This document shows positions 1 to 7,139 of a stretch of DNA of 9,812 nt, piece after piece (the stretch's first letter is position 1; the number at the start of each line of letters is the position of its first letter). The notes beneath the pieces are model-generated. The model saw only the letters and a program-made list of their open reading frames with translations. It was not told where the DNA came from and did not search any database. The stretch lies in contig DQHW01000047.1 of the NCBI GenBank assembly GCA_003524305.1, positions 1-9,812 of the forward strand, read 5' to 3'. Source of the DNA: Anaerolineaceae bacterium. GTDB taxonomy: Bacteria > Chloroflexota > Anaerolineae > Anaerolineales > Anaerolineaceae. The position numbers were made by a program, and so were the translations under genes.

Positions 1-149
1 TGCGCCGCAAGGAAATCTCCAGCGTCATCACCGGCGCCACCCGCCTCGAACAATTGGACGAGAACCTTGGCGCTTCCGAAGCCTATGAAAAATTCACCGA
101 GATGGATATTGACCGCATTTTTGCCTGTCTTGGCAATTACCAGGAGTAA
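1..149 (+). CDS. Aldo/keto reductase, C-terminal end (partial)
   Basis: Only the last 48 codons are in the window, reading in frame from base 3 to a TAA at 147-149. The visible peptide has the segment SSVITGATRLEQLDENLGA and ends in IDRIFACLGNYQE. The 'VI.GA.R.EQL.EN' stretch is the conserved C-terminal NADPH-binding signature of the aldo/keto reductase superfamily. The ending resembles the branch related to voltage-gated potassium channel beta subunits (AKR6-like). Such enzymes are soluble (beta/alpha)8-barrel oxidoreductases that reduce carbonyls with NADPH. The catalytic Asp-Tyr-Lys-His residues lie outside the window, so the substrate cannot be inferred. The gene ends 2 bp before the iron-sulfur protein gene, whose ribosome binding site overlaps its last codons, so the two are probably co-transcribed. 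Confidence 0.85.
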   Translation, partial: RRKEISSVITGATRLEQLDENLGASEAYEKFTEMDIDRIFACLGNYQE

Positions 150-151
150 GC

Positions 152-874
152 ATGACCGAAAAGAAAACCACTAAAGGCACAATCAAGGTTCAATCCTTCG
201 GCCCATACTTGGTGGAAGGCGAGATTCCGCTGGTGCACAAGACCCAGATTGTCTCTGAGTATGGCGAACCGTTAAACTGGAAGACCGACGAAGTACTCAA
301 GACCGAAGGCCCTTACGAACTCTGCCGTTGCGGACATTCGCACGATAAGCCTTTCTGCGACAGCACCCACTGCGAATGCGATTTTGACGGCACCGAAAAA
401 GCGCCCACTGACAACTTCGTTGACCGCCAAAGAATCAAAGAAGGCGGCACTGGCATCGTGGTGAAATCCGATTTCACCCTGTGCATGGATTCGGGTTTCT
501 GCGGCAACCGCCTCACCAACATCAAGAAGATGATCGCGGATACCGCTGAACCCAAGGTCCGCGCCGAGATCATGGCCATGATCGACCGCTGCCCCTCCGG
601 CACCTATAGTTACGCCATGGATAAAGACAGCGAAGACATCGAAGCGGATTATCCCGTGCAGATCGCCGTTACCACCGAGATTACCTCTGAAGGCCCCATT
701 GAGGGCTCGCTGTGGGCTACAGGCTACATCCCCGTCGAGCGCTCTGATGGAAAACCCTTCGAAACCCGCAACCGTGTCACCCTATGCAACTGCGGTGAAT
801 CCGGCAAGAAACCCCTCTGCGACGGCACGCATAGACATATCCAGGAAGAAGCCTTAAAGAAAGCGAAGCAGTAG
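152..874 (+). CDS. CDGSH iron-sulfur / divergent 4Fe-4S domain protein
   Basis: This 240-residue protein has three iron-sulfur modules. A CDGSH-type motif lies at residues 58-73 (C58, C60, C69, H73). A divergent mono-cluster 4Fe-4S domain (Fer4_19/YjdI-like) lies around 105-155, with C111, C117 and the C147-P-S-G stretch. A second, canonical CDGSH motif lies at 212-227 (C212, C214, C223, D224, G225, H227). CDGSH domains bind a 2Fe-2S cluster with three Cys and one His, and such proteins are linked to electron transfer and redox sensing. The first copy reads C-D-S-T-H, so the usual Gly is Ser, although all four ligands are kept. No signal peptide or membrane segment is visible, so it should be cytosolic. 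AGGAG at 142-146 sits 5 nt before the ATG and fixes the start. It follows the aldo/keto reductase gene closely, which suggests a redox operon. The exact partner is unknown. Confidence 0.9.
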   Translation: MTEKKTTKGTIKVQSFGPYLVEGEIPLVHKTQIVSEYGEPLNWKTDEVLKTEGPYELCRCGHSHDKPFCDSTHCECDFDGTEKAPTDNFVDRQRIKEGGTGIVVKSDFTLCMDSGFCGNRLTNIKKMIADTAEPKVRAEIMAMIDRCPSGTYSYAMDKDSEDIEADYPVQIAVTTEITSEGPIEGSLWATGYIPVERSDGKPFETRNRVTLCNCGESGKKPLCDGTHRHIQEEALKKAKQ

Positions 875-887
875 TTGGAATGGAATC

Positions 888-936
888 AAGGCCACCTTGA
901 CAAGGTTGCTTAATACCCTTGTCAAGGTGGCCTTTT
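888..936 (+). terminator. Rho-independent terminator after the iron-sulfur gene
   Basis: A perfect 16 bp stem (890-905 with 917-932, GGCCACCTTGACAAGG) closes an 11 nt loop. It starts 13 bp after the stop codon and is followed by TTTT at 933-936. The flanking AA/TT at 888-889 and 933-934 can extend the stem. It is placed to end transcription of the reductase/iron-sulfur operon and to shield it from the convergent pheT gene. Confidence 0.85.
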
Positions 937-944
937 GACACTTT

Positions 945-980
945 ATACAAACAACAAAGGCCGCCGACAACCGGTGGCCT
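945..980 (-). terminator. Probable terminator of the pheS-pheT operon
   Basis: Read on the minus strand, AGGCCACCG and CGGCGGCCT form a 9 bp stem (972-980 with 958-966, one G-U pair) with a 5 nt loop. A T-rich tail interrupted by G (TTGTTGTTTGTAT, 957-945) follows. It lies about 37 bp beyond the pheT stop. The tail is not a pure T run, so its strength is uncertain. Confidence 0.55.
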
Positions 981-1016
981 CTGCACTTCCTAATCCCTAA
1001 TTACTAATCACTGATT

Positions 1017-3557
1017 TTACCCCCTCAACTTCGCCTTAAACTCATACTCCATGCGCTTGATGATCTTGTTGCGCAGCGCGGATACTTCTGCCGCCTCGAG
1101 CGTACGGTCGGGGGCGATGTAGGTCAGTTTATAAGCCAGGCTCTTCTTGCCCGCGCCAATCTGCTCGCCGCGGAAGATATCGAACAGCTTTACATCCGCC
1201 AGCAGTTTGCCGCCAGTCTGACGGATCAGCGCTTCGGTTTTTTCGGCGGCCAGCTCTTCATCTAAAATAAATGCCAGATCCTCGATCACCGGCGGAAATA
1301 CCGGCACATCCACCGTCTGGTAGAGCGGTGGCACCAGCTCGAGCAGCAGGTCAAGGTCAAACTCGGCCGCCTGCACCGGCGCCTTGAACGTGGTGGGGAA
1401 GTCATAATTGCCCTTCACCTTGGGGTGCAGTTCGCCCATCACACCAATCTGCTTGTCGCCCACCAACACCTTGGCGCACTTGCCCGGGTGATAGCTGGGA
1501 TGTTCAGCAGAGACATAGCTGACGCCGTCCAGACGTAAGCCCTGCAGCAGACCGTTTACCACGCCCTTCAGGTCGTAGAAATCCATGGCGCCGGTATCTG
1601 CAGCCTGCCATCCAACCGCGGATCGCGCTCCGGCAAGCACCACTGCCAGGCGCTTTAACTCATCCGGCAGACCGCTCGGGTCTTCACCAGATAAGAAGAT
1701 CGGACCAACTTCAAAGAAGGCTAAACGTTCTCTAATGCGCGAATTATGTTCGGCCACATCCAGCACACTGGCCAGCACACTGTGGCGCAAAAATCCTTTT
1801 TCATAGGCCAGCGGATTGGCAATTTTCACATAGGGTTTGTTATCCTGCTCGGCGTCAGGCGAAATGCGTTTCGCCTCCCGCTCTGGCGTGGACCATCTGT
1901 AGCTGATGGCTTCCTGCAAGCCCAGCGCCACCAACAGGTCTCGCACGCGCTCTTCTTTCACCAGCACGGGGTTGCCGATTTGCGGCGGCAGAGTGTCAGC
2001 CATGCGCGTTTCGGGGATGTTGTCATAGCCGTAGACGCGGGCGATCTCTTCCACCAGGTCGGCCTTGCCCACCACGCCCTCGTTGATATCCAGGCGGTGG
2101 TCGGGGCAGGTAGCCTTGACGGATGTGCCGCTCACTTCCACTTTAAATTCGAGTCTTGCCAGCAGTTCGGCCATCTTCAAAGCCGGGATGTCGATGCCCA
2201 GCAGGCGTTTGACGTCTTTTTCAGTCACTTCCACCACCGGGTCTTTCGCCGGCAGCGGATAGGCATCCACCAATCCGGGGGCCACTTCGCCTCCCGCCCA
2301 GGTGCGCATGAATTCGAGGCAGCGTCTTTGCCCGCGTTCGGCCATGGCCGGGTGCACCCCGCGCGACATGCGGTAAGAGGCTTCAGAGTTCAGGTTGTGC
2401 GCCTTGGCCGTCTTGCGGATGTTGATCATGTTCCATACGGCGCCTTCCAGCAGCACGTTGGTGGTCTCATCGCTCACTTCGGTTTCTTCGCCGCCCATGA
2501 TACCGGCGATTGAGAGCGAACCCGCTTCGTCGCACACCAGGGTGGTGAAGGGGTCCAGCTTGCGTTCAATGCCGTCAAGTGTGGTGATTTTTTCACCTGC
2601 TTTTGCCGCGCGGGTGATGATTTTCACCGGTTTGCCGACGGCACGTCTCACGAGTTTGTCATAGTCAAAGGCATGCAGCGGTTCTCCCAGTTCGATCATG
2701 GTGTAGTTGGTGGCATCCACGATGTTGTTGATGGCGCGCATGCCGTACATCTTCAAACGGCGCTGCACCCACTCGGGGCTGGGGCCGACCTTGACGCTGC
2801 GCACCAGTCCCGCGGTGAAGCGCGGATTATTCTTCGGCTCGGTTATTTCGATGGTGCAGAAATCCGCTTTGCCGGCGGGGGGCTGCTCATCCCATTTGGG
2901 CAGTTTGAGCGGTTTGCCGGTGATAGCTGCGATCTCTCGCGATAACCCTAAAATGGATGCGCAGCGCGCAAACGACGGCAGCAGGTTCACCTCAATCACC
3001 GCATCGCCCAATACGTCGGCCAGCGGCGTGCCGGCTTTGACGTCGTCGGCGAGGAACATGATGCCCTCGTGTTCTTCCGAGATGCCCAGTTCTTTTTCGG
3101 AGCAGACCATCGAGTAGGAATCCACTCCGCGGATCTTGGCGGGCTTGAGCGTGGTCAGCACCAGACCTTCGGCGTGTCCGTCGTAGATTTGGGCGCCTTC
3201 CTTCGCATAGGCAACCATCAGCGGCTTCGCAAGCGGACCGATGCCCTTGAATTCAAACAGGTTCGGCGCGCCGGTTAGCACCAGGTGTTCGCGTTCGCCG
3301 TCAAACAGCTTGCACAGCGTCAGGCGATCCGCGTTGGGGTGGGGCAGCACCTCGCTGATCGAGGCGGCCACGATCTTCTCGCGATCCCATTCCAAACCGG
3401 TCACCTTGGCATCCAGCGTGCCGGGCGCGGGCATGGGCAGACCGATGATCTTCACTTCCTCAACTTCCATGCCGGCCATCGTGATCAGGTGCGCCAGTTC
3501 CGCCAGCGGAAGGTCAATGTCAACAAACTCTTTAATCCAGGATAAGGGGGCTCGCAT
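1017..3557 (-). CDS. pheT: Phenylalanine--tRNA ligase beta subunit
   Basis: The 846-residue beta subunit of the alpha2-beta2 cytosolic phenylalanyl-tRNA synthetase forms the tRNA-binding and editing half of the enzyme that charges tRNA-Phe. An EMAP-II-like OB-fold tRNA-binding domain runs from about 45 to 165 (ISEVLPHPNADRLTLCK, then SMVCSEKELGIS). The B3/B4 editing domain is around 245-420 (NNIVDATNY and AGIMGG are visible). B5 is around 440-520, ending DLVEEIARVYGYDNIPE. An inactive synthetase-like core follows, and a C-terminal FDX-ACB anticodon-binding domain occupies about the last 95 residues. The length is slightly above the usual 800. I start at the ATG at 3557, because minus-strand GGAG lies 5 nt before it. 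The in-frame GTG at 3563 would overlap that site and is unlikely. The gene follows pheS on the same strand after an unusually long gap and is probably under the same T-box control. Confidence 0.96.
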   Translation of the reverse strand: MRAPLSWIKEFVDIDLPLAELAHLITMAGMEVEEVKIIGLPMPAPGTLDAKVTGLEWDREKIVAASISEVLPHPNADRLTLCKLFDGEREHLVLTGAPNLFEFKGIGPLAKPLMVAYAKEGAQIYDGHAEGLVLTTLKPAKIRGVDSYSMVCSEKELGISEEHEGIMFLADDVKAGTPLADVLGDAVIEVNLLPSFARCASILGLSREIAAITGKPLKLPKWDEQPPAGKADFCTIEITEPKNNPRFTAGLVRSVKVGPSPEWVQRRLKMYGMRAINNIVDATNYTMIELGEPLHAFDYDKLVRRAVGKPVKIITRAAKAGEKITTLDGIERKLDPFTTLVCDEAGSLSIAGIMGGEETEVSDETTNVLLEGAVWNMINIRKTAKAHNLNSEASYRMSRGVHPAMAERGQRRCLEFMRTWAGGEVAPGLVDAYPLPAKDPVVEVTEKDVKRLLGIDIPALKMAELLARLEFKVEVSGTSVKATCPDHRLDINEGVVGKADLVEEIARVYGYDNIPETRMADTLPPQIGNPVLVKEERVRDLLVALGLQEAISYRWSTPEREAKRISPDAEQDNKPYVKIANPLAYEKGFLRHSVLASVLDVAEHNSRIRERLAFFEVGPIFLSGEDPSGLPDELKRLAVVLAGARSAVGWQAADTGAMDFYDLKGVVNGLLQGLRLDGVSYVSAEHPSYHPGKCAKVLVGDKQIGVMGELHPKVKGNYDFPTTFKAPVQAAEFDLDLLLELVPPLYQTVDVPVFPPVIEDLAFILDEELAAEKTEALIRQTGGKLLADVKLFDIFRGEQIGAGKKSLAYKLTYIAPDRTLEAAEVSALRNKIIKRMEYEFKAKLRG

Positions 3558-3805
3558 ATTCACTCCATGATTCGTGTATATCTAGTCGTTAACTTATATC
3601 GAGTGCCGAGAACCGAGAACTGAGAATCGTAAAAAACAATAGCTCTAATTACTCTAAATTTTCTTCCATATCTCAATTGAACTTTACGGTTCTCTAATTT
3701 CTGTTCTCTGCTCTTGTAATTTGTTCTTGACGGTTCTCTAATCCGCGATCTTTGCGCACCCGAGCGCTCTTTGCGAGAGGTGTCAGTTCTCTACTCTCTG
3801 CTCTT
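3558..3805. repeat. pheS-pheT intergenic region with degenerate GGTTCTC repeats
   Basis: This 248 bp gap inside the synthetase operon has no gene but many related pieces. ACGGTTCTCTAAT occurs twice as a 13 bp direct repeat at 3686-3698 and 3730-3742. AGTTCTCTACTCTCTGCTC lies at about 3785-3803 and TGTTCTCTGCTC at about 3702-3713. The opposite orientation, GCCGAGAACCGAGAACTGAG, lies at about 3605-3624. The same family recurs in the pheS leader (5020-5100). I see no strong terminator or promoter here. Confidence 0.7.
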
Positions 3806-4876
3806 TTAGAATTGCTCCAAAAACCGCAGATCATTCTCCCAGAAATAGCGGATGTCATTGATGCCGTATCTCAGCATGGCAATCCTCTGCGGACCGAGGC
3901 CGAAGGCGAAACCGCTGTAGCGTTCGGGGTCGTAGCCGCCGTTGCGCAGCACGTTGGGGTTCACCATGCCGCAGCCACCGATCTCAAGCCAGCCGCCGCC
4001 GCACACCGCGCAGCCTTTGCCGCGGCAGAGGAAACACTCCACATCGAACTCCGCGGAGGGTTCGGTGAAGGGGAAGTAGCTCGCCCTGAAGCGCGTACGC
4101 ACGTTCTGCCCGAACAGGCGTCGGGACAGGTCGGAGAGCGTGGCCTTCAGATTGCTGAAGGTGATGCCTTCGCCCACCGCAATGCCTTCGATCTGGTCGA
4201 ACTGCGTCTCGTGGCGCGCGTCCGTCTGCTCGTAGCGGTAGCACATGCCCGGCAGCACCAGGCGAATGGCAGGCGGATTCTCGGGGTTGGTGGCCGCATA
4301 CTCGCGCATCGAACGCACCTGCCCCGGGGAGGTGTGTGTGCGCATTACAATAGGATTGTCGCCGCGCTCACCGGCCTCTACAAAATAAGTATCCTGCATA
4401 TCGCGGGCGGGGTGCCCCACGGGGAAGTTCAACAGTTGGAAGTTATACTCGTCCGTTTCAACCTCGCGCGAACGGTAAACCTGAAAGCCCATCTCGCCGA
4501 AGACGCGATAAAGTTCACGCAGCATCTGCGTATCGGGGTGCAGCCGCCCGGGGGTGAGCGGACGTCCCGGCAGGGTCACATCCAGTTTTTCGCTGGCGAT
4601 CGACGCCGCCAACGCGGACTCTTTAATGCTCTCGCTGCGCTCGGCCAAAGCAGCCTCCAGCGCCACCTTGACGCGGTTGGCGGCTTGCCCCACCTGCGGA
4701 CGCATCTCCGCGGAGAGCTTGCCCATCGCCTGGAAAGCCTGCGTGATGGCCGTGTTCTTGCCAAGATATTGATTGCGCCAGACCAGCAGAGCCTCTTCAG
4801 CGGCCACCGACTTTAAATCTTCAAGCCCTTTGGCCAGAGCATCTTCCAGTTCTTGCAGCACGTTCTCTTCTGCCAT
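3806..4876 (-). CDS. pheS: Phenylalanine--tRNA ligase alpha subunit
   Basis: The 356-residue catalytic alpha subunit activates phenylalanine with ATP and transfers it to tRNA-Phe. An N-terminal coiled-coil tRNA-contacting region spans about 1-95. A class II synthetase core follows: motif 2 lies around 177-231 (VMRTHTSPGQVRSM, then RYEQTDARHETQFDQIEG) and motif 3 at 322-341 (GFAFGLGPQRIAMLRYGIND). A cysteine cluster at C281, C284, C289 and C292 precedes the conserved WLEIGGCGMVNP stretch. These four cysteines could bind zinc, as suggested for some PheS proteins. The protein ends in NDLRFLEQF, as PheS proteins do. On the minus strand AGGAG lies 6 nt before the ATG at 4876 and abuts an in-frame ATG at 4882, so 4876 is preferred. 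Reading further upstream would run into the riboswitch. Expression is controlled by the T-box leader just before it. Confidence 0.96.
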   Translation of the reverse strand: MAEENVLQELEDALAKGLEDLKSVAAEEALLVWRNQYLGKNTAITQAFQAMGKLSAEMRPQVGQAANRVKVALEAALAERSESIKESALAASIASEKLDVTLPGRPLTPGRLHPDTQMLRELYRVFGEMGFQVYRSREVETDEYNFQLLNFPVGHPARDMQDTYFVEAGERGDNPIVMRTHTSPGQVRSMREYAATNPENPPAIRLVLPGMCYRYEQTDARHETQFDQIEGIAVGEGITFSNLKATLSDLSRRLFGQNVRTRFRASYFPFTEPSAEFDVECFLCRGKGCAVCGGGWLEIGGCGMVNPNVLRNGGYDPERYSGFAFGLGPQRIAMLRYGINDIRYFWENDLRFLEQF

Positions 4877-4894
4877 TTTCATCTCCTGCTCATT

Positions 4895-4928
4895 AAAAAA
4901 ATACACCCATCCCTTAAAACGGGACGGG
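4895..4928 (-). terminator. Regulated terminator of the T-box
   Basis: On the minus strand CCCGTCCC (4928-4921) and GGGATGGG (4913-4906) form an 8 bp stem with one G-U pair and a 7 nt loop. The tail is TGTATTTTTTT down to 4895. CGTCCC in the left arm can instead pair with the T-box sequence, giving the alternative antiterminator. It lies about 20 nt before the pheS start. Confidence 0.88.
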
Positions 4929-5209
4929 AGACATTTCCCGCGGTACCACCCGGCTTGGCCGCCAAGCGGCCCTCTTGTTCCGACGTTCATTCTGTCGGTC
5001 TCCCTTATAACGTTGAGATTACGGTTCCAACTACTCAGCCGTGGATCGAGTAAAGGTTTTACGGTTCTCTGCTCTCTACTCTCGGTTCTCGGCTCTTCCC
5101 TGGAACGGCTCAAGAGGGAACTTCACCCGATTTTCACTGAACGGGCTCTCAACTAATACCCGAATCTCTGTCAGTTTCGTCCGGCCTACTTTCCTCCGTC
5201 ACTGCCTAT
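4895..5209 (-). promoter_or_regulatory. T-box riboswitch leader of pheS-pheT
   Basis: T-box leaders bind an uncharged tRNA and then prevent transcription termination. The hallmark T-box sequence GGGTGGTACCGCGGG lies at 4951-4937 on the minus strand, followed by the conserved CGTCCC and a terminator. Upstream, a probable Stem III (CCGAC/GTCGG, 4998-4994 with 4984-4980) is visible. The Stem I region is at about 5202-5100, with ACGG near its start, GGAAAGTA and a closing CCGT. In Stem I, the minus-strand stretch GAAGTTCCC at about 5123-5115 contains a UUC triplet that can serve as a Phe specifier. The leader is about 330 nt, long for a T-box, because GAGAACCG-type repeats (about 5050-5100) lie between Stem I and the antiterminator. 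The T-box call is firm. The specifier assignment is inference. Confidence 0.9.
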
Positions 5210-5215
5210 GCTGGT

Positions 5216-5245
5216 ATTATATCAGTATGGTGATTAAGGTTGCAA
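5216..5245 (-). promoter_or_regulatory. Promoter of the pheS-pheT operon
   Basis: On the minus strand a perfect TATAAT (5221-5216) is preceded, 18 bp upstream, by TTGCAA (5245-5240), which matches four of six positions of the -35 consensus. Transcription would start near 5209, just before the T-box Stem I, which fits the leader. Confidence 0.7.
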
Positions 5246-5258
5246 GATTGAAAAGGTA

Positions 5259-5264
5259 TATAAT
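5259..5264 (+). promoter_or_regulatory. Candidate -10 element for the DUF2188 operon
   Basis: A perfect TATAAT lies 18 bp before the DUF2188 start codon. No good -35 hexamer is found at normal spacing; the nearest TTGCAA (5240-5245) is only 13 bp away and serves the opposite strand. If used, the mRNA leader would be only about a dozen nt and would start almost at the GGAGG. Confidence 0.45.
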
Positions 5265-5282
5265 TGTACAAACGGAGGAAAA

Positions 5283-5516
5283 ATGGCTAGGAAAACACAT
5301 CATGTTGTTCCAAATCCTGATGGCGGATGGAGTGTAAAGAAGGGTGGGGGTGAAAAAGCATCCAAGAATTTTGAAACTAAAGAACCAGCTGTAGAATATG
5401 CAAGGGAAATTAGTAAGAATCAAAATTCAGAATTAGTAATTCACAAAAAAGATGGCACTATACAACATTCCGATAGTCATGGAAAGGATCCAAACCCGCC
5501 GAAGGATACAAATTAA
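5283..5516 (+). CDS. DUF2188 family small protein
   Basis: This 77-residue soluble protein begins MARKTHHVVPNPDGGWSVK and later has AVEYAREISKNQNSELVIHK followed by KDGTIQHSDSHGKDPNPP. That pattern (HVVPN..GGW.VK, a helix with many charged residues, then ELVIHKKDGTIQ...S.G.DP.PP) is that of the DUF2188 family, which is widespread and has no known biochemical role. The length is typical. GGAGG at 5274-5278 lies 4 nt before the ATG. The stop codon overlaps the next start by one base (TAATG, 5514-5518), so translation of the TIR-like protein is probably coupled to it. Base composition is AT-rich compared with pheS and suggests transfer. Because it is small and placed first, it could be a partner or regulator of the downstream enzyme-like protein, but that is inference. 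Confidence 0.85.
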   Translation: MARKTHHVVPNPDGGWSVKKGGGEKASKNFETKEPAVEYAREISKNQNSELVIHKKDGTIQHSDSHGKDPNPPKDTN

Positions 5517-6124
5517 TGGGTAAAAAAGATGTTTTTATTAATTGCCCTTTTGATAATGAATTCAGATCTCTTCTTCGAGTGTTAATTTTTACAATAATAT
5601 TTATTGGGTATGTTCCAAAATTAACTCTTGAAAAGTCGGATTCTAGTCAAACACGTATTAGTAAAATCACTGAATTGATTTCGGCTTCAGAACTTGGTAT
5701 TCATGACCTAAGTAGAATAAAAGCAACTAAAAAAGGGGAGTTTTTTCGTTTAAATATGCCATTTGAATTAGGCATGGATTTTGGAAATAAATGTTATTCT
5801 GCTGACAATAAAGAGAAGAAAATTTTAATACTTTGTTCGGAGAAGTATGACTATCAAAAGGCATTATCAGATTTGGCTGGTTGCGATATTAAGTCACACA
5901 ATAATGTGGAAACCCAACTTGTAAAAGTTTTACGTGAATGGTTTCATGAAACTGTTGGAGTCGAGGACATTACAGGACCAACAGGTATTTGGTATAAATA
6001 TACTGACTTTTTATCTGAACTAGATACTTCTTTCATTAGAAAAGGGTTTTCTGAAAAAGATTTATTAGAACTACCAATTTCCGAATATATAAAGTTTGTA
6101 AAAAAATGGGTAGAAGATAACTAA
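5516..6124 (+). CDS. TIR / nucleoside deoxyribosyltransferase-like protein
   Basis: The 202-residue protein opens with a beta-strand-like segment, VFINCPFDNEF (residues 6-16). Helix LLRVLIFTIIFIGYVP, a Ser-rich segment with RISKITELISAS, GIHDLSRI (61-68), RLNMPFELGMDFG (78-90) and a strand KKILILCSE (101-109) follow. This order is that of a large uncharacterised family with a Rossmann-like fold related to TIR and nucleoside 2-deoxyribosyltransferase domains. In those relatives the Glu of 'FELG' (E84 here) is the position expected for the catalytic glutamate in base exchange or NAD cleavage. Many TIR-like proteins are NADases in anti-phage systems. Whether this one cleaves NAD is inference. 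The C-terminal 70 residues look helical. No signal peptide is seen; the 19-32 hydrophobic stretch is better read as a core helix than as a membrane span. It overlaps the DUF2188 gene by 1 bp and has no separate SD. Confidence 0.7.
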   Translation: MGKKDVFINCPFDNEFRSLLRVLIFTIIFIGYVPKLTLEKSDSSQTRISKITELISASELGIHDLSRIKATKKGEFFRLNMPFELGMDFGNKCYSADNKEKKILILCSEKYDYQKALSDLAGCDIKSHNNVETQLVKVLREWFHETVGVEDITGPTGIWYKYTDFLSELDTSFIRKGFSEKDLLELPISEYIKFVKKWVEDN

Positions 6125-6181
6125 AAAATGGTTTAATTAGTGAGGTTTAACACAATAATTATTACCAAACAGCCGATTTTA

Positions 6182-7093
6182 TTACCAAGGCGGTTGGCCA
6201 TCAACATCAATTTTTGATGAAAGAATTCCATAAGAATTGTTTACAAAAGACAACAGGTGATTAAAAGAGAGGGGTAATTCTTGAATTACATCAAAAGAAA
6301 ATGGACTACTAATATTTCTCGGATCTTCGCGAAGGTATATTTTCCAACCATCTGATAATGTGGGTGTTACAGAAATCTTTGCGTAACCATCATGGACAAA
6401 TCGATTTCGGTGTTTTAGTATTTTTCGACCATTGATATTTTCATAATTTATTATTTCATTTTCGATTTCGATAACTTTTGTAGGATTATTTTTGTTGTCA
6501 CTCATTTTCTTTACTAATTGAATCCAATCAATATTAGGAATGCCTAAATTGTAAAAATTGTTGATTTCACATGAAAAACGGTCAAGAATTGTTCCAAAAA
6601 CCGCCAGATAGCTGTAAAGGCGCATATAAACCACGATATCTCTAAAATTTACATCATCCTTAGTAGGAATGATACAGTTACCTGAAAAATGATAATCACT
6701 TGCCTGAAAGCCTATCATTGAATTTTTATAATCCTCCATAGATAATGCCCCACCCATATTAGGCGTTATCTCAATTGAAGGAATGGTGGAATAGGTAGCA
6801 GAACCACTTGTATTCAAAATTATTCGTTGCGGTGAATAGGTTTGAAATAGCTGAAAATTGTTTGATCGTTGTGCCGTATGTATTTTATTTTGAAAATCCA
6901 ATAAAGCTTGATTATATTTTAATATTTCCTTTTCAAAATCCTGTAAATTATCTTTTGCAATTAATAAGCATGTTGTTAAGGGGACAGAGTCAAGTTCTCT
7001 CACAAAATCATCTGGTGTTGATAATTTATCGTGTAATATCTGTTGATTCAAAAAATCATTTTTATAGTATTCGCTAAAAAATTGGCCATCCAT
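6182..7093 (-). CDS. HEPN-like protein with R-x4-H motif
   Basis: The preferred product is 303 residues. The ATG at 7093 has AGAGGG just upstream (7102-7097); a TTG at 7153 in the same frame would overlap the preceding gene and lacks such a site. I do not recognise the N-terminal half. In the C-terminal half the peptide KHRNRFVHDGY carries R229-N-x3-H234. This R-x4-H motif with Asn after the Arg is the catalytic signature of HEPN RNases, and it follows a long helical stretch (about 148-220). The architecture recalls the Cthe_2314-like HEPN group, though that assignment is from memory and tentative. HEPN proteins are common RNA-cleaving toxins in abortive-infection systems. No nucleotidyltransferase antitoxin (MNT) is present nearby. 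It is the second gene of the leftward cassette, 46 bp after the DUF4236 gene. The gene is AT-rich and has no terminator downstream. Confidence 0.55.
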   Translation of the reverse strand: MDGQFFSEYYKNDFLNQQILHDKLSTPDDFVRELDSVPLTTCLLIAKDNLQDFEKEILKYNQALLDFQNKIHTAQRSNNFQLFQTYSPQRIILNTSGSATYSTIPSIEITPNMGGALSMEDYKNSMIGFQASDYHFSGNCIIPTKDDVNFRDIVVYMRLYSYLAVFGTILDRFSCEINNFYNLGIPNIDWIQLVKKMSDNKNNPTKVIEIENEIINYENINGRKILKHRNRFVHDGYAKISVTPTLSDGWKIYLREDPRNISSPFSFDVIQELPLSFNHLLSFVNNSYGILSSKIDVDGQPPW

Positions 7094-7139
7094 AATCCCT
7101 CTTTTTATCAAATAGGAAAATCTAATATTATTAGCTATT

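Noticed and set aside
1746..2513. 255-codon open frame on the plus strand
   Set aside because: It lies wholly antisense inside pheT, which has full-length family conservation. The His- and Gln-rich translation is a GC-rich shadow frame.
3752..4816. 354-codon open frame on the plus strand opposite pheS
   Set aside because: pheS is unmistakable on the other strand, with motifs 2 and 3. The Ala- and His-rich translation has no recognisable domain.
4877..5113. N-terminal extension of pheS to 5113
   Set aside because: It would translate the T-box terminator and antiterminator. The SD-supported start is at 4876.
6125..6181. Bidirectional terminator between the convergent cassettes
   Set aside because: Only short direct repeats (ATTACCAA at 6161-6168 and 6181-6188; GTTTAA twice) were found. 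No stable hairpin with a T run on either strand.
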